A DNA stretch of 64,000 nucleotides from Macrotis lagotis (lineage: Eukaryota > Chordata > Mammalia > Peramelemorphia > Peramelidae): positions 101,771,937-101,835,936 of the forward strand of contig NC_133665.1 in NCBI RefSeq assembly GCF_037893015.1, in the 5' to 3' direction. The notes beneath the pieces were generated by a model. The model made no database searches and had not been told where the DNA came from. It saw only the letters and a program-made list of their open reading frames with translations. The translations under genes and the position numbers were made by a program. Of this stretch, positions 1 through 11,005 are shown piece after piece; the first letter of the stretch is position 1; each line of letters opens with the position of its first letter.

Positions 1-161
1 GTTTTCAAAATAAGAGGAGAAGAAAAACTGGGGTAAAAATAAGTTATGCAAGAGAATCATAAATAAAGAGTCAACAGCTTAATAAAGGAAGCACAAAAAA
101 AATGAAAAAAGATATATGAAAATTCACTGAGGAAAACAACTCCTAAAAAGTAGAACTGGAG

Positions 162-290
162 GAGCAACTAAGTGGTTCAGAGGATAGCACATTGGCACAA
201 AAGTCTGGAAGAACTGAGTTCAAATTCAGCCTCAGGTGAATATTTACTAGTTATGTGAACTTGAGCAAGTTATTTAACCCCACTACTCCA
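162..290 (+). mobile_element. Old tRNA-derived SINE
   Basis: Diverged copy with the head 'aactaagtggttcagaggat', the internal 'gagttcaaattcagcctcag' and the 'tgaacttgagcaagttattt' body of the marsupial tRNA-SINE/MIR class. It is more decayed than its neighbours. Confidence 0.6.
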
Positions 291-379
291 CTAAAATAAA
301 ATGAAATCTATTTGGGGACATGGTCAAGATCAACTCACTCCAAAAAAAGTAGAATTAGGCAGTTAAAAAGAAGGTACAA

Positions 380-504
380 GGGCGGCTAGGTGGCGTAGTG
401 GATAAAGCACAGGCCCTGGAGTCAGGAGTATCTTAGTAATTACCTAGCTGTGGGGCCTTGGGCAAGCCACTTAACCCTGTTTGCCTTGCAAAAACCTAAA
501 AAAG
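380..504 (+). mobile_element. Marsupial tRNA-derived SINE, internally deleted
   Basis: Carries the A-box-like 'tggcgtagtgg' head and the 'ccttgggcaagccactta' body but lacks the central B-box segment, an internal deletion of about 35 nt. A 13-nt target-site duplication (aaagaaggtacaa) lies at 367-379 and 505-517. Confidence 0.85.
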
Positions 505-605
505 AAAGAAGGTACAAAAGCCAAATGGAGAAAATAATTCCTCAAATATTAGAATAGGGCAAGTAGAAGTTAATGTTTCCATGAGATATCAAGAATCAAT
601 CAAAG

Positions 606-772
606 GGGCGGCTAGGTGGCATAGTGGATAAAGCACCGGCCTTGGAGTCAGGAGTACCTGGGTTCAAATCTGGTCTCAGACACTTAATAATTACCTAGCT
701 GTGTGGCCTTGGGCAAGCCACTTAACCCCATTTGCCTTGCAAAAAACTAAAAAAAAAAAAGAAAAGAAAAAA
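606..772 (+). mobile_element. Marsupial tRNA-derived SINE, full length
   Basis: Full copy with Pol III A-box-like (tggcatagtgg) and B-box-like (gggttcaaatc) sequences, the 'ttgccttgcaaaaa' end and an A-rich tail. The perfect target-site duplication aatcaatcaaag lies at 594-605 and 773-784, indicating insertion into the L1 remnant. Confidence 0.92.
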
Positions 773-847
773 AATCAATCAAAGAAAATTTTAAAAAATG
801 AAAAACTAGAAGAAAATGTGAAACATCTCACTAAAAAAACAACTGAG

Positions 848-1000
848 GGGAGGCTACGTGGCATAGTGGATAAAGCACCAGCCTTGGAGTAGGAGTACCT
901 AAGTTCAAATCTGGTCTCAGGCACTTTATAATTACCTAGCTGTGTGGCCTTGGGCAAGCCACTTAACCCCATTTGCCTTGCAAACCCCTAAAAAAGAAAA
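848..1000 (+). mobile_element. Marsupial tRNA-derived SINE
   Basis: Same family as the copy at 606-772, here with a mutated head (aggctacgtgg). The target-site duplication aaaacaactgag lies at 836-847 and 1003-1014. Confidence 0.9.
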
Positions 1001-1171
1001 AAAAAACAACTGAGCTGGAAAATAGATCCAGAAGAGATAATTTAAGAATTCCTGGACTCCCTGAAAACAATGATCAAAAAAGACACTAAATAGTATCTAT
1101 CAAGAAATTATCAAGGAAAACTTCCCTGATATCCTAGAACCAGAGGGTGAAATAGTCATTGAAAGAATCCA

Positions 1172-1325
1172 GGGTGGCTAGGTGGTGTAGTGGATAAAGC
1201 ACCAACCCTGGAGTCAGGAGTACCTGGGTTCAAATCTGGTCTCAGGCACTTAATAATTACCTAGCTGTGTGGGTTTGGGCAAGCCACTTAACCTCATTTG
1301 CCTTGCAAAAACCTAAAAAAAAAAA
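1172..1325 (+). mobile_element. Marsupial tRNA-derived SINE
   Basis: Full-length copy ending in an A-tail; short target duplication gaatcca at 1165-1171 and 1327-1333. It sits at the junction between the L1 ORF1 and ORF2-like fragments. Confidence 0.88.
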
Positions 1326-1558
1326 GGAATCCACCAATTATCTCCAGAAAGAAATCCCAATTGTATGCCAATAACTGAAAATCTAAGTGAAATGGATAAA
1401 TTTACAAAAATATAAATTACCCAGATTAATAGAAGAGGAAATAGAACACTTAAGTAATCCCATTTTAGAAAAATACATTGAATAAGCCATGGATGAACTC
1501 CCTTAGAAGAACTCACAAGTGAATTCTACCAAACATTTAGAGAATAATTAATTTTATT
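1326..1558 (+). mobile_element. L1 ORF2 fragment (linker before reverse transcriptase)
   Basis: Readable pieces such as [19 protein letters not shown] and ELTSEFYQTFRE match the region just before the L1 reverse transcriptase (compare the SEEIEEAI and DGFTNEFYK stretches of mammalian L1). Stops and frameshifts are present. The adjoining + strand L1 continues only at about 2040. Confidence 0.6.
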
Positions 1559-1965
1559 AATTAATTGTATCTTTGGGTTTATCACACACTAGATCACTTA
1601 ACTGGTCATTTACTACTGAGTTTTTTGTATATAATCTGTTCCACTGATCCACCATTCTATTTCTTAGCCAGTACCAGACAGTTTTGACCATTGTTGTTTT
1701 ATAATACAGTTTTTTTAAAAAAGATTATACCACTTATTTATGGGACTGAAGGGACAATGTAGGGAGGAGGCTCCTGTTCTTTACTATCTTGGTCTTCAAA
1801 CCCAGCTCAGAATATGACTCCATCATTACTTCCTCCTACAAATACTATTTTCTGACCTAAAGGACAAAAGGAAGAATTTGGATGGGGTGGGGGGAATGAA
1901 CACAGAGGCAAGAAAGGCAAAGGATCAGGATGTTAAGATTGAGGCCTCTTATCCCTCTTCTATAT
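1559..1965 (-). mobile_element. L1 ORF2 fragment, inverted
   Basis: Reverse complement of the L1 ORF2 stretch also present on the + strand at 3164-3509. The complement strand reads [18 protein letters not shown] sequence, then a segment of about 200 nt not typical of L1. It interrupts the + strand L1 between the ORF2 linker and the reverse transcriptase part. Confidence 0.75.
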
Positions 1966-2039
1966 AGTTTGAGATCTGGTATAACTAGGCCACTTTGCTA
2001 TATAAACATTTTAGGGAAATAGGCAAAGGAGTAATCTTT

Positions 2040-4415
2040 GTATCAAATTCTTTTTAAGACACAAATATGATACTGATACCATAATCACAGAAGAATCAAA
2101 ATGAAGAAAATAGACCAATTTCCCTAATTGATATTGATGCAAGCATTTTAACTAAAAAACAATTACAGAAACATATCACAAGGATCATACACCATGACTA
2201 GGTGGGAATTATACTAGGAATGCAGGGCTGCTTCAATATTAGTGAAGCTATCAGTATAACTGACCATACAAATAATAAAACCAACAGAAATCATAGGATT
2301 ATATTAATAGAGATGTAGATGTATTTGACAAAATACAACAGCCATTCATATTAAAAACAATACAGAGCATAGAAATAAGTAGAGCTTTCCTTAAAATGAT
2401 ATGTAGTGCCTATCTAAAACCATCAACCAACATTATCTGTAATGGGGATAAGCTAAAAACCTTCCCAATAAGAATGGGGTGAAGCAAGGGTGCCCATTAT
2501 CACCACTATTATTCAACAGTGTACTAGAAATGTCAGCTATAGCAATAAGATAAGAAAAAAGAATTTGAAAGAATTAGAATAGGCAATGAGGAAACAAAAC
2601 TATCACTCTTTGCAGATGGTATAATGATATACTTAGAGAATCCTGAAGAATCAAGTAAAAAAATTAGTGAAATAATTAACAGCTTTAGCCAAGTTGCAGA
2701 ATATAAAATAAATCTACAGAAATTATCTGCATTTCTATATATTATTGACAAAGTCCTGTAGCAAAATATAGAAAGAGAAATCCCTTTTTAAAAAATACTG
2801 TAGACACTATAAAATGCTTAGGAGTCTATCTGCCAAGGCAAATCCAGGACCTATATGCACACAATTATAAAACACTTTTCCCCAAAATAAAGTCAGATTT
2901 AAACAATTGAAAAGGTATTCATTGCTCATGGATAGACCAAGTCAATATAATAAAGATGATAATTCTACCTAAATTATTTTGTTTATTCAGTGTTGCACCA
3001 ATCAAATTTCCAAAAAATTATTTGCTAGAACTAGAAAAAATCTTAGCAAAATTCATCTGGAAGAATAAGAGATCAAGAGTATCAAGCAAAATAATGAAAG
3101 CAAATGTGAAGGAAAGCGGCCTAGTTGTACTAGATCTCAAATTATATATCCCTAATAAGGGTCCTCAGTCTTTACATCCTGAGCCTTTACCTTTCTTGCC
3201 TCTGTAAAATTCTTCCTTTTGTCCTCCATTCCAGAAAACCTTATTAGTAGGAGGAAGTATTGATGAAGTCATTTTTTGAGCTGGGTTTGAAGACCAAGAT
3301 AGAGAACAGGAGCCTCCTCCCTACACTGTCCCTCCAATCCCATGTAAATAAGTGGCATGATCTTTTTTTAATTATATTATAAAACAGCAATGACCAAAAC
3401 TATCTGGTACTGGCTAAGAAACAGAATGGTGGATCAGGAATAGATTATATACAAAAGACTCAGAAGCAAATGACCAATCAGTAATCTTATATTGGATAAA
3501 CCCAAAGACCCAAGCTTTTGGAAAAAGAACTATTTGACAAAAACTACTAGGAAAACTGGAAAACAGTATAGTAGAAACCAGGCATAGACCAGCATAGGTT
3601 TGGCTATTATGGCAGAAAAGGGAGATGATAAATGTGGCAGGCATTGTGGGGAAACTGGGACACTAATTAATGCATGTTGGTAGAGTTGTGAACTAATTCA
3701 ACCATTCTGGAAAACAATTCTGAATTATGCCAAAGAGTAATCAAATTATGCAATACCACTACTAAGTCTATCATCCAAAGAGATAAAAGGGAGAGGGGCT
3801 ATTTGTACAAAAATATTTATAGTAGCTTTTTCTATACTGATAAAGAATTAGAAATATAAGGGAAATCCATTAATTGGATAATGACTGAACAATATATAAT
3901 TGTTATGAAAAATTACTATGCTATAAGAAATGATGCACTGGCAGATTTCAGAAAAAAACAGGGAAAGATTTATATAAACTGATGCAAAGTAAAATGAGAA
4001 AAACCAGAAGAACAGTATACACAGCAATACTTACAATAATCAAATGTGAATGACTTAGCTTTTCTCAGCAATACAATGATCCAAGACAAGTCCAAAGTAC
4101 TTATGATGAAAAATGCTATCCTCCTCCAAAGAAAGAATTGATGGAGTCTAATGTAGATCAAAGCATCCTATTTTTCACTTTTTGTAATTTTTTTCATTTG
4201 TTTTGCATTGGATCTGTCCTCTTTTACAATTTGATTAATATAGTAATAAGTTTTGCATGATTGAACACAGGTAACATATCAAATTGCCTACCATCTCAGG
4301 GAGGGGAGAGGTGAGGAACAGAGAGAAAAAATATACAACTCAAAAATTTTAAAGAGAATGTTGAAATTGTCTTTACACTGAACTAGAGAAAAAATGAAAT
4401 ATTATTTAAAAGAAA
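2040..4415 (+). mobile_element. L1 ORF2 reverse transcriptase and 3' end, decayed
   Basis: The + strand carries a dead L1 ORF2: [38 protein letters not shown], then LFADGIMIYLENPEESS, where the catalytic FADD motif reads FADG. Next come MIILPKLFCLFSVAPIKFPK and ELEKILAKFIWKNKR, a foreign segment of about 200 nt (about 3150-3350), then the typical marsupial L1 3' part ('gctataagaaatgatg', 'ctgatgcaaagt', 'atcccatctcaggg'-like 3'UTR), ending in an A-rich tail near 4415. Confidence 0.85.
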
Positions 4416-4439
4416 AAATATGATTCTGAGAGCTCCCCA

Positions 4440-5687
4440 AGTGATGGCCAAAGAAGGGCCAAGTCCCTGTTCTAGTTCAGCCCCTACCTGAATAAGAGCC
4501 TCCCCTTCAATATCCTAACAAATATTCTGCCTCTGTTTGAAGACCTCTAACAAAGGAGATAGGTAACAGGCAACAGGCATTTCTTTAAGAATTTATTAAA
4601 TATTTACTTAGTAGCACTGTGCTGAGCACCAGAGATACAAATACAACCAAAAAGTACTTACATTATAATGAGAGAAAACAACAAGCATTGAAAGGAATGG
4701 AGGAAATAGATAAAAAAAAACCTACAAATTTGGCAAGATTTTTTTGGGGGGGTTGATAGTGACAAAGTCTGAATAAGCCCACAATGAAACTTAGCCAGTA
4801 TTGACCCATTCTTATCATCAATGGGAGAAGAGGACCAATATGGCAGAAGGATGTTCCAAGTAGAATCCCTGAGCACCGAGGGTACCCACTACTTCCCAGG
4901 TGAGTCCATTCAACCTTGACATCAATCTACATGTTGGGAAAATTTTCCTTAAATTGCCTCTTTGTAATTTTCACTTCTTTCTCTTAGTTCTACTCTCTGA
5001 AGTCAAGAAGAGCAAGAATAATTATTCTCTTCCCCATATGAAGCCTTCAGATATTTGATGAGAGTGATCATGGTCCCCTATAAGTCTTCTCTAGGTAAAA
5101 CATTCCTAGGTCTTCCAACTGATGGCATGATCCTATGGCATGATTGTGAAGCCCTTTACCACCATGATCACCCTTCCCTGGGAGCTCCCCAACTTATCAA
5201 TATCCTTTCTCAAATGTGGAACCTGAAACTCAATGTAATATTCTAGATATGGTCTAAACAAGACTGAGTACAAAGAAACTATCACTCTCCTTGTTCTGAA
5301 CATTTTCTCTTGGAAAGATATAAAGGAGAGGAGTATAGATCTGTAATTTCATTGAGGTAAGAAACTTCCAGAAAAAAAAATTCCCTCTACCAATGCAAAT
5401 GACAGTTGCTCCACAATTTGTAATCTTAGAGAGTTGCCTGTTACACTGAAATGTTTATCCAAGTTCATATGAACTACATATATTAGAAGTTTTACCAGTC
5501 ATTCTGACTTCAAGGAAAGTTCTCTAGCCTCTAGACATGTTCTTTTTCCATTGTAGCCTTCTTAATACAGTTGAATGTTGCCTTATCTTTTTCAGATGCC
5601 TTATCACAATGGCAATTCATACTGTTTGCAATTTATTAAAACCCACAGATCTTTTTCAAGTAAACTACTATCCAGTCATCTGTCTCT

Positions 5688-5728
<41 letters not shown>

Positions 5729-6000
5729 TATATGCCTATACATTTTATATACATATGTATAAAATAGATATATTATCCATATTATATTAGATCAGGATCC
5801 TTATGGATAAATCTTGGATTTATCATTTACCTTGTTATCTATCTCTCCCAGCTTTGAGTCTCCTATACCTTTATCCAGTTCATTGATAAAAATGTTAAAC
5901 TGAAAAGAACCTAACAGAGATCCCTGGAGCATCGAATTAAAAACCTCTATCCAAATTGAATTCAAATCATTAATGACTAATCTTTGGGCCCAGTCATTCA
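4440..6000 (+). mobile_element. CR1/L3-type LINE 3' region, interrupted
   Basis: Phrases characteristic of the amniote CR1/L3 3' end are readable: 'gatcatggtcccctataagtcttctct' (split in the copy), 'atgtggaacctgaaactcaatg' with 'atatggtctaaacaagactgagtac', and near 5870-5990 'cctttatccagttcattga' followed by 'aaccattaatgact'-like sequence. A different mid-repetitive segment ('gctgagcaccagagatacaaat') interrupts it at about 4577-4870. Confidence 0.65.
5691..5725. repeat. (TA)n microsatellite
   Basis: About 17 TA units inside the CR1/L3 remnant, followed by imperfect TA/TG steps to about 5760. Confidence 0.95.
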
Positions 6001-6275
6001 TTCACCTTCCTTCAAATCCCAACTGAAATCTTACTTTAGCTGGAAGCCTTTCACAATTCCCCTTAATTCTTCTATCTTCTCTCAACTGATTATTTCTCAT
6101 TTATCCTGTATATAACTTGTTTGTTTGCACACTGTCTCCTCACTAGATTGTGAGCTCCTGATGGGAAGAGACTGTCTTTTACTGTTCTTTGTATCCCTGA
6201 AGTTAGCATAGTGCTAGTAGGTGACAAACAAAAGATACTTAATAAATGTTTATTGAATGAATGACTGTGATTTAG
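6000..6275 (+). mobile_element. L2 LINE 3' end
   Basis: Contains the L2 3' hallmarks: 'ctagattgtgagctcctgat', 'gtgctagtaggtgacaaaca' and the terminal 'acttaataaatgtttattga' with a (TGAA)n tail. Confidence 0.8.
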
Positions 6276-6313
6276 CCCACATCCCTCAATATTGCTTACA
6301 AGGATGTCATAAA

Positions 6314-6481
6314 GGGGTGGCTAGGTGGCATAGTGGATAAAGCACCAGTGTTGGAGTTAGGAGTACCTGGGTTCAAATCCGGTCTCAGACATTTAATAAT
6401 TACCTGGCTGTGTGGCCTTGGGCAAGCCACTTAACCCTATTAGTCTTGCAAAATCCTAAAAAAAAAAAAAAAAAAAAAAAA
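6314..6481 (+). mobile_element. Marsupial tRNA-derived SINE, long A-tail
   Basis: Full-length copy with A/B boxes and a tail of more than 20 A. The target duplication aggatgtcataa (6301-6312) matches aggatatcataa (6482-6493) with one change. Confidence 0.92.
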
Positions 6482-6493
6482 AGGATATCATAA

Positions 6494-7496
6494 GAACCCC
6501 AAATCCTCAATACCTAGATTACAATCTGTCCTCTTCTTACCTATATTGATCTATTTTCTTTCTTGTTCCTATTCAATTGGCATGTTTCTTTATGTATCCC
6601 TCCTATAAATATCCAATTCTCTTCCACCCACCCCATGGCAATGACTAATCTTAATAAATCAATCAATTGGTGGCTGACTTAATTTCATTTCACCCCATTC
6701 ATCTCCCTCCCCTAAAATTCAAAGCCATGCCAGTACATTCACTCCATTCATCCCTGTTAGGTAATACATATTTTTAAGTCTTCTTCAGCTCCATTTCCCA
6801 AACTTGACCTTCCCAAGTCTATGCCCTGCCAAAAGTTCTGACTACAAGGACCCTTGGAATTAGGGCTGGATGAGAGGACCCAATACAAGAGGTACACTGA
6901 ACAGTTTTCCTATCAATTGGCTCTAAAATAATGGAATTTGGGGATGTGATTGTATGATCTAGAATTCTTTTAAGTACATAAACAATTTGGAGAGATCTGG
7001 ATCTTTTATATTTCTTGGTTCAATTGCTCTTTAGCTTATAGCCTTAGAGAATTGCCAGAGGCACCTTGTCTTAAGTGATTTGCACAGGTTCATTGAATGT
7101 CCATATCAGAAACAGGACTTGAACTCACAGTCATCTTGACTCCAAGACTGGCCTTCTATCCTCTGTGTTTTGTTGTCTCTGAAACAAATATATTCTTAGT
7201 AAGAAGAATGAGTAAAAATTGATGCTACCAATTTGGATCTCAGGTTCAAAACACTTTTCAAAACTCTTGGATGAATCGGGCTTATTGGATTGGTAGATGA
7301 GCCAAAGTTGGAAGCAAATAGCTAATATTCTGGTTGACAGAATTGGCATCCAAAATATTCTGATAGGTTAAATGAATAGATCAAAACTAAGAAAACCAAA
7401 TTTAAAACAGATAAATATCAAGCTCTACATTTAGGCTCCAAAATTCACTGCACGATGTGGAGTCAATTAATAAACATTTCTTTATAACCTCCTATG
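6494..7496. other. Intergenic stretch, mostly unassigned
   Basis: No coding signal. At 7040-7172 there is a diverged minus-strand MIR-like piece (reads 'ggacttgaactcacagtcat' on the + strand). The rest is AT-rich unique or too-decayed sequence. Confidence 0.5.
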
Positions 7497-7725
7497 TGCA
7501 GCTAGATGGAGTCTGAAGGCAGGAAGACATAAATTCAGTCTGGTTTCAAACACTTATTAGCTGTGTGATCCTGGGCTATGTGATTCTGGGCAAGTCATTT
7601 CACCCTATTTTCTTCAGTTTCCTCTTCTGCAGAATGAATATCTCTAGTATATCTACCAAGAAAACCCCAAATGGGGTCATAAGACTCAGTTACAAATGAA
7701 ACAACTCAACAACAACAACAAAAAT
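7497..7725 (+). mobile_element. Marsupial SINE of the 'aaaaccccaaatggggtca' type
   Basis: tRNA-like 'cagctagatgg' head, MIR-like middle and the characteristic 3' part 'aagaaaaccccaaatggggt' followed by (CAA)n. The same 3' part recurs at 33998-34240 and in reverse at 27795, 33488, 42440 and 53072. Confidence 0.8.
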
Positions 7726-8448
7726 AGTCCAGGCACTGTCCTAGGAACTGAATATACAAAAACAAGAATTGAACAATTTCTTCCCTGAAGGACAGAGTGG
7801 ATTAGAGAAAGGCAGAATCATTTGGCACTTGACTTGTCATCTGGGCTTTTTGCCCTTGACTGCCCTCTATGGGTTAAGAAGGGGAAATCCCAACATAATC
7901 CATAGAGAAAGGAACTGATTAATATGGCAAGTTCAAAACTAAAGGGAAATCCATTTTATTAAAAGATGTCATACTGATTTATTTTGCTAGAAGGTTAAAA
8001 TGCTTTTTCAGTGATTTTCTATGAGTGACTTTGCCCTAGGAGAGTTTCTGGAAATGATTTTATGCAGGAATAGAGCAATGAGGACCAGAAGGAGAACAGC
8101 TAGCAGAGAAGCAGTTTGGCCCATATGATGTTCTCCAAAGAGATTAAGCTCATCAAGGCCTGCAATGCAAGGTCATGGATTGGCCTAGGAACATGAGTTT
8201 TTCTACTTATTTTTGTGTCTCAGGGATAGATTTCTTTAAGTGTATACCCCTCTCTCCAACACTGTATATGCATTGGTGGGAAAGTTTGATTCAGATATAT
8301 GGCTGGATGGTGATGTACTAATTATTAATTATTACTGTTCTTGCTTTCTGTTGAAAAAATGATTGCATTTGGCTTCTCATTTAGTAAGTGTTTCAAAATC
8401 GAAGATAATCAATGATGACATTATGACTGTGAATAAATGAGAAGTATA
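7726..8448. other. Intergenic stretch, no feature recognised
   Basis: Moderately AT-rich sequence without recognisable repeat cores, open frames of note or CpG clusters. Confidence 0.5.
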
Positions 8449-8610
8449 AGGGGGCAGCTAGGTGGCACAGTGGATAGAGCACTGGCCTTGGAGTCAGGAG
8501 TACCTGTCAAATCCAGTCTCAGACACTTAATAATTACCTAGCCATGTGGCCTTGGGCAAGCCACTTAACCCCATTTCCTTGAAAAATCTAAAATAAATAA
8601 AATAAAATAA
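8449..8610 (+). mobile_element. Marsupial tRNA-derived SINE
   Basis: Full copy ending in (AAAT)n. The 17-nt target-site duplication aataaatgagaagtata is perfect at 8432-8448 and 8611-8627, a sign of a fairly young insertion. Confidence 0.94.
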
Positions 8611-9044
8611 AATAAATGAGAAGTATATTGGAGATAGCTCAGGAACTACAGGGGTGGGTTGTAGAAGTGTATGCCCATATCAGGATTCCCTCTAGGACTC
8701 TTGAGACTTTGAATCACATCAGTTTGGCTGCCCTTAGCCATGGTAAGGGAAGATTAGCGAGCAAGTCCAGAGAGAAAGATGAGTAGTATTTGAAGAATTA
8801 TCTAGGCTTGTTGCCACAGTGGACACTACTCTGGAGTTACATATATATATTTTTTGATTGGGAGGGAATCTAGAACTGTGTTTTCATCAGTACGAAGAAC
8901 TCTGAATATGACCACTCCCTTCACCAAATCTGAGAGCTATAACCATATTGAGCACCAATTAGATTTGTATAGATCCACATGTGTCATGTTATGTCATTAT
9001 GTCATGCCATCTTCCTGTCTCCAAAGTCAACTCTCTATCTATAT

Positions 9045-9092
9045 GCTGCTCCTTAAGAATATCCATCAGCTGCTCCTTAAGAATATCCATCA
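9045..9092. repeat. Perfect 24-bp tandem duplication
   Basis: The unit gctgctccttaagaatatcc plus atca occurs twice head to tail with no mismatch (9045-9068 and 9069-9092), indicating a recent slippage or duplication event in unannotated intergenic sequence. Confidence 0.95.
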
Positions 9093-9149
9093 GCTGAGCA
9101 TCTGGCAAGGGCTCCCATGAAGATATCAAGTGAAATTAAACTGAATTAA

Positions 9150-9490
9150 ACTCAACAAACATTTCTTAGGGACCTTCACTCCATCTTCTACCTCCACATC
9201 TTTGTACTGACTGTCCTAATGCCTGGAATGTTCTCTCTCCTCACCTCTGTTGCTTAGAATCACAAGCTTCCTCTAAGACTTAGTTCAAATGCCAGTGTAT
9301 ATACAAGGGGTCTTTTCAACCTTCTCAGGTTGCTTTGTGTCGGGTCATCTTTATCTTACAGTGATCTTTTCATGGAGATGCTCTCTCCTCATTGCCACCA
9401 GATAACATTTCAGTTTCTTCTTTGTACATTCAGTGATTCGCAGTGGTCAGAACAGAATAATTTAATAAATGTTGATTGATTGATTGATGA
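9150..9490 (+). mobile_element. L2 LINE 3' end
   Basis: Reads 'ctaatgcctggaatgttctc', then 'cttcctctaagacttagttc', and ends in 'aataaatgttgattgattga', the classical L2 3' terminus. Confidence 0.75.
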
Positions 9491-9512
9491 AATCCACTAG
9501 GAGAATTAATAA

Positions 9513-9722
9513 AAAAAATAATAATAGCTAGTATTTATATAATGTTGTATGGTTTACAAAGGCCTTCACAGATATCTTGTCACAAAAAGAAATCATAGGA
9601 TGGTGTCTATTATTGCTCCATTTTACTGAGGAGGAAACTGAGGCAGACAGGTGAAGTGTCTGAGCAGATTTGATGCAAACTTTCAGACCAAAGCTTTATC
9701 CACAGCACCACCTAGCTGCATC
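9513..9722 (-). mobile_element. MIR-type CORE-SINE with marsupial tRNA head, reversed
   Basis: On the + strand this starts 'aataatagctagtatttata', includes 'gaggaaactgaggcagacag' and ends 'agcaccacctagctgcatc', the reverse of the marsupial SINE head. The orientation is therefore minus. Confidence 0.8.
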
Positions 9723-10119
9723 TATGTGTAAAAAGATAAGAGAATGAAGGGAATGAAGGAGAGATTCAAAATGCTCTAAGAAAATTTGAGAATGGAAGAA
9801 ACACTTTCAGTCAGGTAATGGTGGGAAGCATAAGTATGGTCAAGACAGAGCTAAACTAAATTCAGTGCAACTGATATGTTCACTCCAACTTTCCTCCTCT
9901 GGCTTCTTCTGCCATCCCTAGGGCAATGGGTGTTTAAACCTGCAGCCCTAATTGCCCAGGATCTACAATTTCAAGGCTTTTACTGCAAGGGAAGTCCTTT
10001 CTCATCCCATACTTCAGGCAGGTGGATGCTGAGAAAGTCATCCCCTTGCCTAGTCTGTTGAGTGAAATGTGTGGTTCTCTGAGAGTAAGTCAACTGAATT
10101 TGGCAGGAGGAAATGATTA

Positions 10120-10600
10120 ACTAACAATTTCCATTTCTATAACATTAGAAAATGTGGGATTTATAGAGAATTCTGCAGATCATCCTTGGGAGAAAAGCAA
10201 TGACTATACTATTATTCCTATTTTACAAATGAGGAAACTAAGGTAGGGATGGTGTTGGAGCTTAGAATCTGGAAAATCTAATTTTGAATCTTTCCTCATA
10301 TTCTTACTGATCTGGTGATACTGATCAAGCCACTTAATTTCTCTCAGTCTTAGTTTCTTCACAAGTAAAATGAGGAAAATATTGCCTGTAGTGCTTACTC
10401 AGCAGGGTTGTTGTGAGGACCATAAGATAACACATGTAAAGTACTTTTCTAAGCATAAAGTGATATATAAGTGTCAATCGTTATTCAGAGTGGGTGATTT
10501 AACCAAGGTAACCAAAGTAATCAGCAGAAAAGTCAGGGGTTGAAGGATGGAGCTCCTGCCTCTTAGGTGTTATGCTTACTGTATATTGTACTGCCCTTTG
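10120..10600. mobile_element. MIR (+) nested in an older reversed SINE
   Basis: A minus-strand SINE core ('cctattttacaaatgaggaa') at 10120-10235 is interrupted by a + strand MIR at about 10240-10485 ('agtttcttcacaagtaaaat', 'cagggttgttgtgaggacca'), then resumes at 10490-10600 ('gtgatttaaccaaggtaacc'). Confidence 0.65.
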
Positions 10601-11005
10601 GTGAACATCATATCTAGTCTTTGAATTAGCTCCATTCAATAACCTATAAGCATTTCCTCAGGTTAGTCTAGCTAGCCCTGTCCTGACACCCTCAGAGAAA
10701 ACAGAAGGAATTTTCTACCCTTAAGAAGCCTCCTCTCTAAATAGGGATTTGAGACTCACACAGAGCAGAGTAGCAGCCTTTTCTCCTTGCTCTGGAACCT
10801 CATGAAGCACTTTGCACCACTCTGATGGGTTATTTCACATTTTAATTTTCCCTTTGCATTTCTTCCCACTATTAAGCTGTAAGTTCAAGACTATGTCTAA
10901 CCTAAACTTTTTCATCTGTTTCAGAGCCTGAACATTGCATGTTGTCAATAAGTATATGCTGAATTTGGATTCTCCATTGGGTTGAACATAGGGTTCTGTT
11001 TTCAG

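Larger units (their letters stand above)
1..1171 (+). mobile_element. L1 LINE ORF1 remnant, split by SINEs
   Basis: Between the inserted SINEs the + strand can be read as pieces of a marsupial-type L1 ORF1: RVNSLIKEAQ-like coiled-coil near 70-160, then IGQVEVNVSMRYQESIKENF (about 555-800) and ENRSRRDNLRIPGLPENN with ENFPDILEPEGEIVIERI before 1170, which resembles the ORF1p RNA-binding domain. Frameshifts and stops show it is dead. It is interrupted by SINEs at 162-290, 380-504, 606-772, 848-1000 and 1172-1325. Confidence 0.7.

Noticed and set aside
606..772. tRNA gene from the A/B-box head
   Set aside because: The boxes belong to a tRNA-derived SINE with A-tail and target duplication; no cloverleaf gene is supported here or in the other SINE copies.
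2956..3207. 83-codon open frame (MIILPKLFCLFSV...)
   Set aside because: Not a host gene; it is a surviving piece of decayed L1 ORF2.
9045..9092. CRISPR-like or satellite array
   Set aside because: Only two adjacent 24-bp units with no spacers, in a vertebrate genome; a simple tandem duplication.
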